Assembly (NCBI GenBank): GCA_964391865.1
Contig: CAYMNQ010000006.1
Coordinates: forward strand, 248,001 to 312,000
Reading direction: 5' to 3'
Source: DASZQL01 sp964391865
GTDB taxonomy: Bacteria; Planctomycetota; Phycisphaerae; Phycisphaerales; UBA1924
Length of the DNA stretch: 64,000 bases
Shown: one piece after another, positions 62,233-64,000 of the stretch
Position numbering within the stretch: the stretch's first letter is position 1
Layout of the letters: each line of letters starts with the position of its first letter
Notes under the pieces: generated by a model
The model's input: only the letters and a program-made list of their open reading frames with translations
The model's database searches: none
What the model was told of the DNA's origin: nothing
Made by a program: the position numbers and the translations under genes

Positions 62233-63012
62233 GTGCCGACCATCGAAGCCCTCATCCCGCACGCACCCCTTTTCGCGATGGTCCTCGCGCGGTTCACCGG
62301 TCTGTTCATGTTCACGCCGCTGCTCTCGAGCGCCATGCTCCCGCGCCGGATGCGCGCCCTGCTGTGCTTCGCGTTCGCGCTCGTCGTCTACCCCACCATC
62401 GACCACTCGGCCGCCCCCACGACGATGGACCTCCTCGACCTAGCGCCCGCCATCGCCGCCGAGCTCCTGATTGGCGGCACGATCGGTCTCGCCGCCGCCA
62501 TCCCGCTCATGACCGCGCAACTCGGCGGGCAGATCATCGGACAGCAGATGGGCCTCGGCATCGCCTCCGTCATCAACCCCGCGATCGACATCGAGGGCAA
62601 CGAACTCGGCCAAATTCTCTTCGTCGGCGCCATCTCCACCTTCATCGCCGCCGGCGGCATCGAGCTCGTTTTCTCCGCCCTCGCCGTCTCCTTCGCTCAC
62701 GTCCCGCTCCTCTCCTTCTCTCTCGCCGACGCCCCGCTCGAACTGCTCCTCGGCATCATCGCCTCGGGCTTCGAGGTGTCCGTCCGCATCGCCATGCCCG
62801 TGCTCGCCATCCTCACGCTCGAGACCGTCGCGATCGGCTTCATCTCCCGCTCACTGCCCGCCCTCAATGTCATGGCGATGGGATTCCCCATCCGCGTCCT
62901 CCTCGGCATCATCGTCGTCATCTCCAGCGTCATTCTCATCAACGAAGCCATGGCCGCCGATCTCGCCGAAGCGATCCGCAATGTCACCGAGTGGGTCGTT
63001 GAAATGAGCTAG
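62233..63012 (+). CDS. fliR: Flagellar export-gate protein FliR
   Basis: Export-gate subunit of 259 residues with about six membrane helices: LFAMVLARFTGLFMFTPLLS, AELLIGGTIGLAAAIPLMTA, then GGQIIGQQMGLGIASVINPA, the typical central motif, and a C-terminal VLLGIIVVISSVILINEAMA. The GTG at 62233 is the start. It is followed by the (CTT)13 spacer and flhB. FliP, FliQ and FliR together form the export pore. Confidence 0.95.
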   Translation: MPTIEALIPHAPLFAMVLARFTGLFMFTPLLSSAMLPRRMRALLCFAFALVVYPTIDHSAAPTTMDLLDLAPAIAAELLIGGTIGLAAAIPLMTAQLGGQIIGQQMGLGIASVINPAIDIEGNELGQILFVGAISTFIAAGGIELVFSALAVSFAHVPLLSFSLADAPLELLLGIIASGFEVSVRIAMPVLAILTLETVAIGFISRSLPALNVMAMGFPIRVLLGIIVVISSVILINEAMAADLAEAIRNVTEWVVEMS

Positions 63013-63049
63013 TCAACACGTGTGCGTTGTTGATGTTGCCTGCCTGCAT

Positions 63050-63089
<40 letters not shown>

Positions 63090-63113
63090 TAACAAATTGC
63101 TTTGACCCTGCGT

Positions 63114-63149
63114 CACTCTGTCTCTCTCCGTCTTCCTCTGCGTCCCTGA
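63114..63149. repeat. Spaced ctctg/tctcc repeat before flhB
   Basis: Related units cactctgtc, tctctccgtc, ttcctctgcgtcc lie between the CTT tract and flhB. They resemble 2553-2580 and 39401-39430. Confidence 0.4.
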
Positions 63150-63155
63150 ATCACA

Positions 63156-64000
63156 ATGGCTGAAGAACTCGGCGAACGAACAGAACTCCCCACCGGCAAG
63201 CGTCGCCATGAGGCTCGCGAGCGAGGCCAGCTCGGCAAGTCCGCCGAGCTTTCCGCCGCGCTCACCCTCGTCGCCGGCTCGGTGCTGTGCTTCGTCTTCG
63301 CCGAGAACCTCTTCTTCGGCCTCGCGCGCATCATGCGCCACCTGCTCGGCGGCCCGAGCGCCGCCGCCTGGCTCACGCAGGAGGGCGTCAGCACCGATCT
63401 GCCCCTCGTCGTCGTCGAAGTCGGGAAACTGCTGCTGCCTTTCATGGCGATCGCCATGGTCGTTTCCTACGTCATCGGCTACACGCAGGTCGGCTTCATG
63501 CTCTCGTCGAAGATCCTCCAGCCCAATTGGTCGCGACTCAACTTCATCGCCGGCATCGGGCGTCTCTTCAACCGCAAGCAGGTCGTGAAAGCGTCGATCG
63601 ACGTGCTCAAGCTCGTCCTCATCGCCGCCGTCAGCATCGCCGTGGCGCAGGCGAGCTACGCGAACGTGGTCGGGCTGGTCTCGCTCTCGCTCGCCTCGGG
63701 CGCGATGCACGCGACCGAGCTGATCCGCGATCTCGCCGTCTGGATTCTCGCGATTCTTCTGATATTAGGAATCGCCGACTGGTCATATCAGAAGTGGCAG
63801 CTCACGCAGGACCTCCGGATGACGCGGCAGGAAGTGCAAGACGAGCACCGCGCGACCGACGGCGACCTCAAGACCAAAGGCCGGCGCATGAAGCTCGCGC
63901 GCCAGATGCTGCTCCAGCGCATGACCACCACCGTGCCGCAGGCCGACGTCATCGTCACCAACCCGACGCACTTCGCCGTCGCGCTCAAGTACGACTCGGC
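63156..64000 (+). CDS. flhB: Flagellar export protein FlhB (partial, runs off the window)
   Basis: Substrate-specificity switch of the flagellar export gate. The visible 281 residues include ERTELPTGKRRHEARERGQ, four membrane segments (e.g. LSAALTLVAGSVLCFVFAEN; LLLPFMAIAMVVSYVIGYT; VLKLVLIAAVSIAVAQASYA; LAVWILAILLILGIADWSYQ), and the cytoplasmic domain with the autocleavage motif NPTH (VTNPTHFAVALKYDSA) just before the window edge. The ATG at 63156 is preceded by AATCACA, without a clear ribosome binding site. The gene continues beyond 64000. Confidence 0.96.
   Translation, partial: MAEELGERTELPTGKRRHEARERGQLGKSAELSAALTLVAGSVLCFVFAENLFFGLARIMRHLLGGPSAAAWLTQEGVSTDLPLVVVEVGKLLLPFMAIAMVVSYVIGYTQVGFMLSSKILQPNWSRLNFIAGIGRLFNRKQVVKASIDVLKLVLIAAVSIAVAQASYANVVGLVSLSLASGAMHATELIRDLAVWILAILLILGIADWSYQKWQLTQDLRMTRQEVQDEHRATDGDLKTKGRRMKLARQMLLQRMTTTVPQADVIVTNPTHFAVALKYDS

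Overview
This is a high-GC bacterial window, densely coded on both strands, most likely from a member of the Planctomycetota and probably a flagellated Phycisphaerae-type bacterium. The main evidence is a 2266-residue protein with the LEPR-XLL motif near its N-terminus (46892-53692), a mark of giant secreted proteins in that phylum. Fused M50/HlyD export proteins, GTG/TTG starts and a nearly complete flagellar operon fit the same picture. The species cannot be named from the sequence.

Layout, 1-32 kb. Housekeeping genes come first: rodA-rsmG (6-2061), a small unknown gene, and a tandem 6-pyruvoyl-tetrahydropterin-synthase-like gene on the minus strand. Next is a signal-peptide amidohydrolase with a decayed gene behind it. 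This segment is bounded on the right by an intact tRNA-Pro(CGG) plus terminator (7074-7192) and on the left by a degenerate copy of the same tRNA end plus hairpin (4088-4151). A minus-strand group follows (Pmp3-like, Fpg glycosylase, FAD oxidoreductase), then dps, yebC and a translation operon read right to left: nusA, infB, ylxP-like, rbfA, an HhH-GPD-like gene and a large TPR lipoprotein (20830 down to 11162). After that come a STAS protein, fliM on the minus strand, dsbD, tRNA-Gly(GCC) with terminator, an RDD membrane protein and a TPR protein.

Layout, 29.9-64 kb. The plus strand is one long flagellar locus: flgN-like chaperone, histidine kinase and sigma-54 activator (4-nt overlaps), flgB, flgC, fliE, fliF, fliG, fliH, fliI, fliJ, a MotE-like gene, fliK, flgD, a TIGR02530-like gene, flgE, fliL; then fliN, fliO, fliP, fliQ, fliR and flhB, which runs off the right edge. 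The kinase/activator pair probably controls sigma-54-dependent flagellar genes.

Most striking region. Between fliL and fliN, where fliM usually lies, sits a 12-kb cassette: the giant LEPR-XLL/RTX/repeat protein, a PilZ-domain protein, a GAF-HlyD fusion, a PqqD-like/M50 protease/HlyD fusion and an RND-type membrane fusion protein. fliM is about 24 kb away on the other strand. The cassette looks like a giant adhesin with a dedicated export and sensing apparatus that has no recognisable ABC ATPase or TolC in the window. Other notable items are two (CTT)13 tracts of identical length in front of fliJ and flhB, an exact 324-nt repeat lattice in the giant gene, and several genes whose -10-like box lies only 6-9 nt before the start codon (possible leaderless transcripts).
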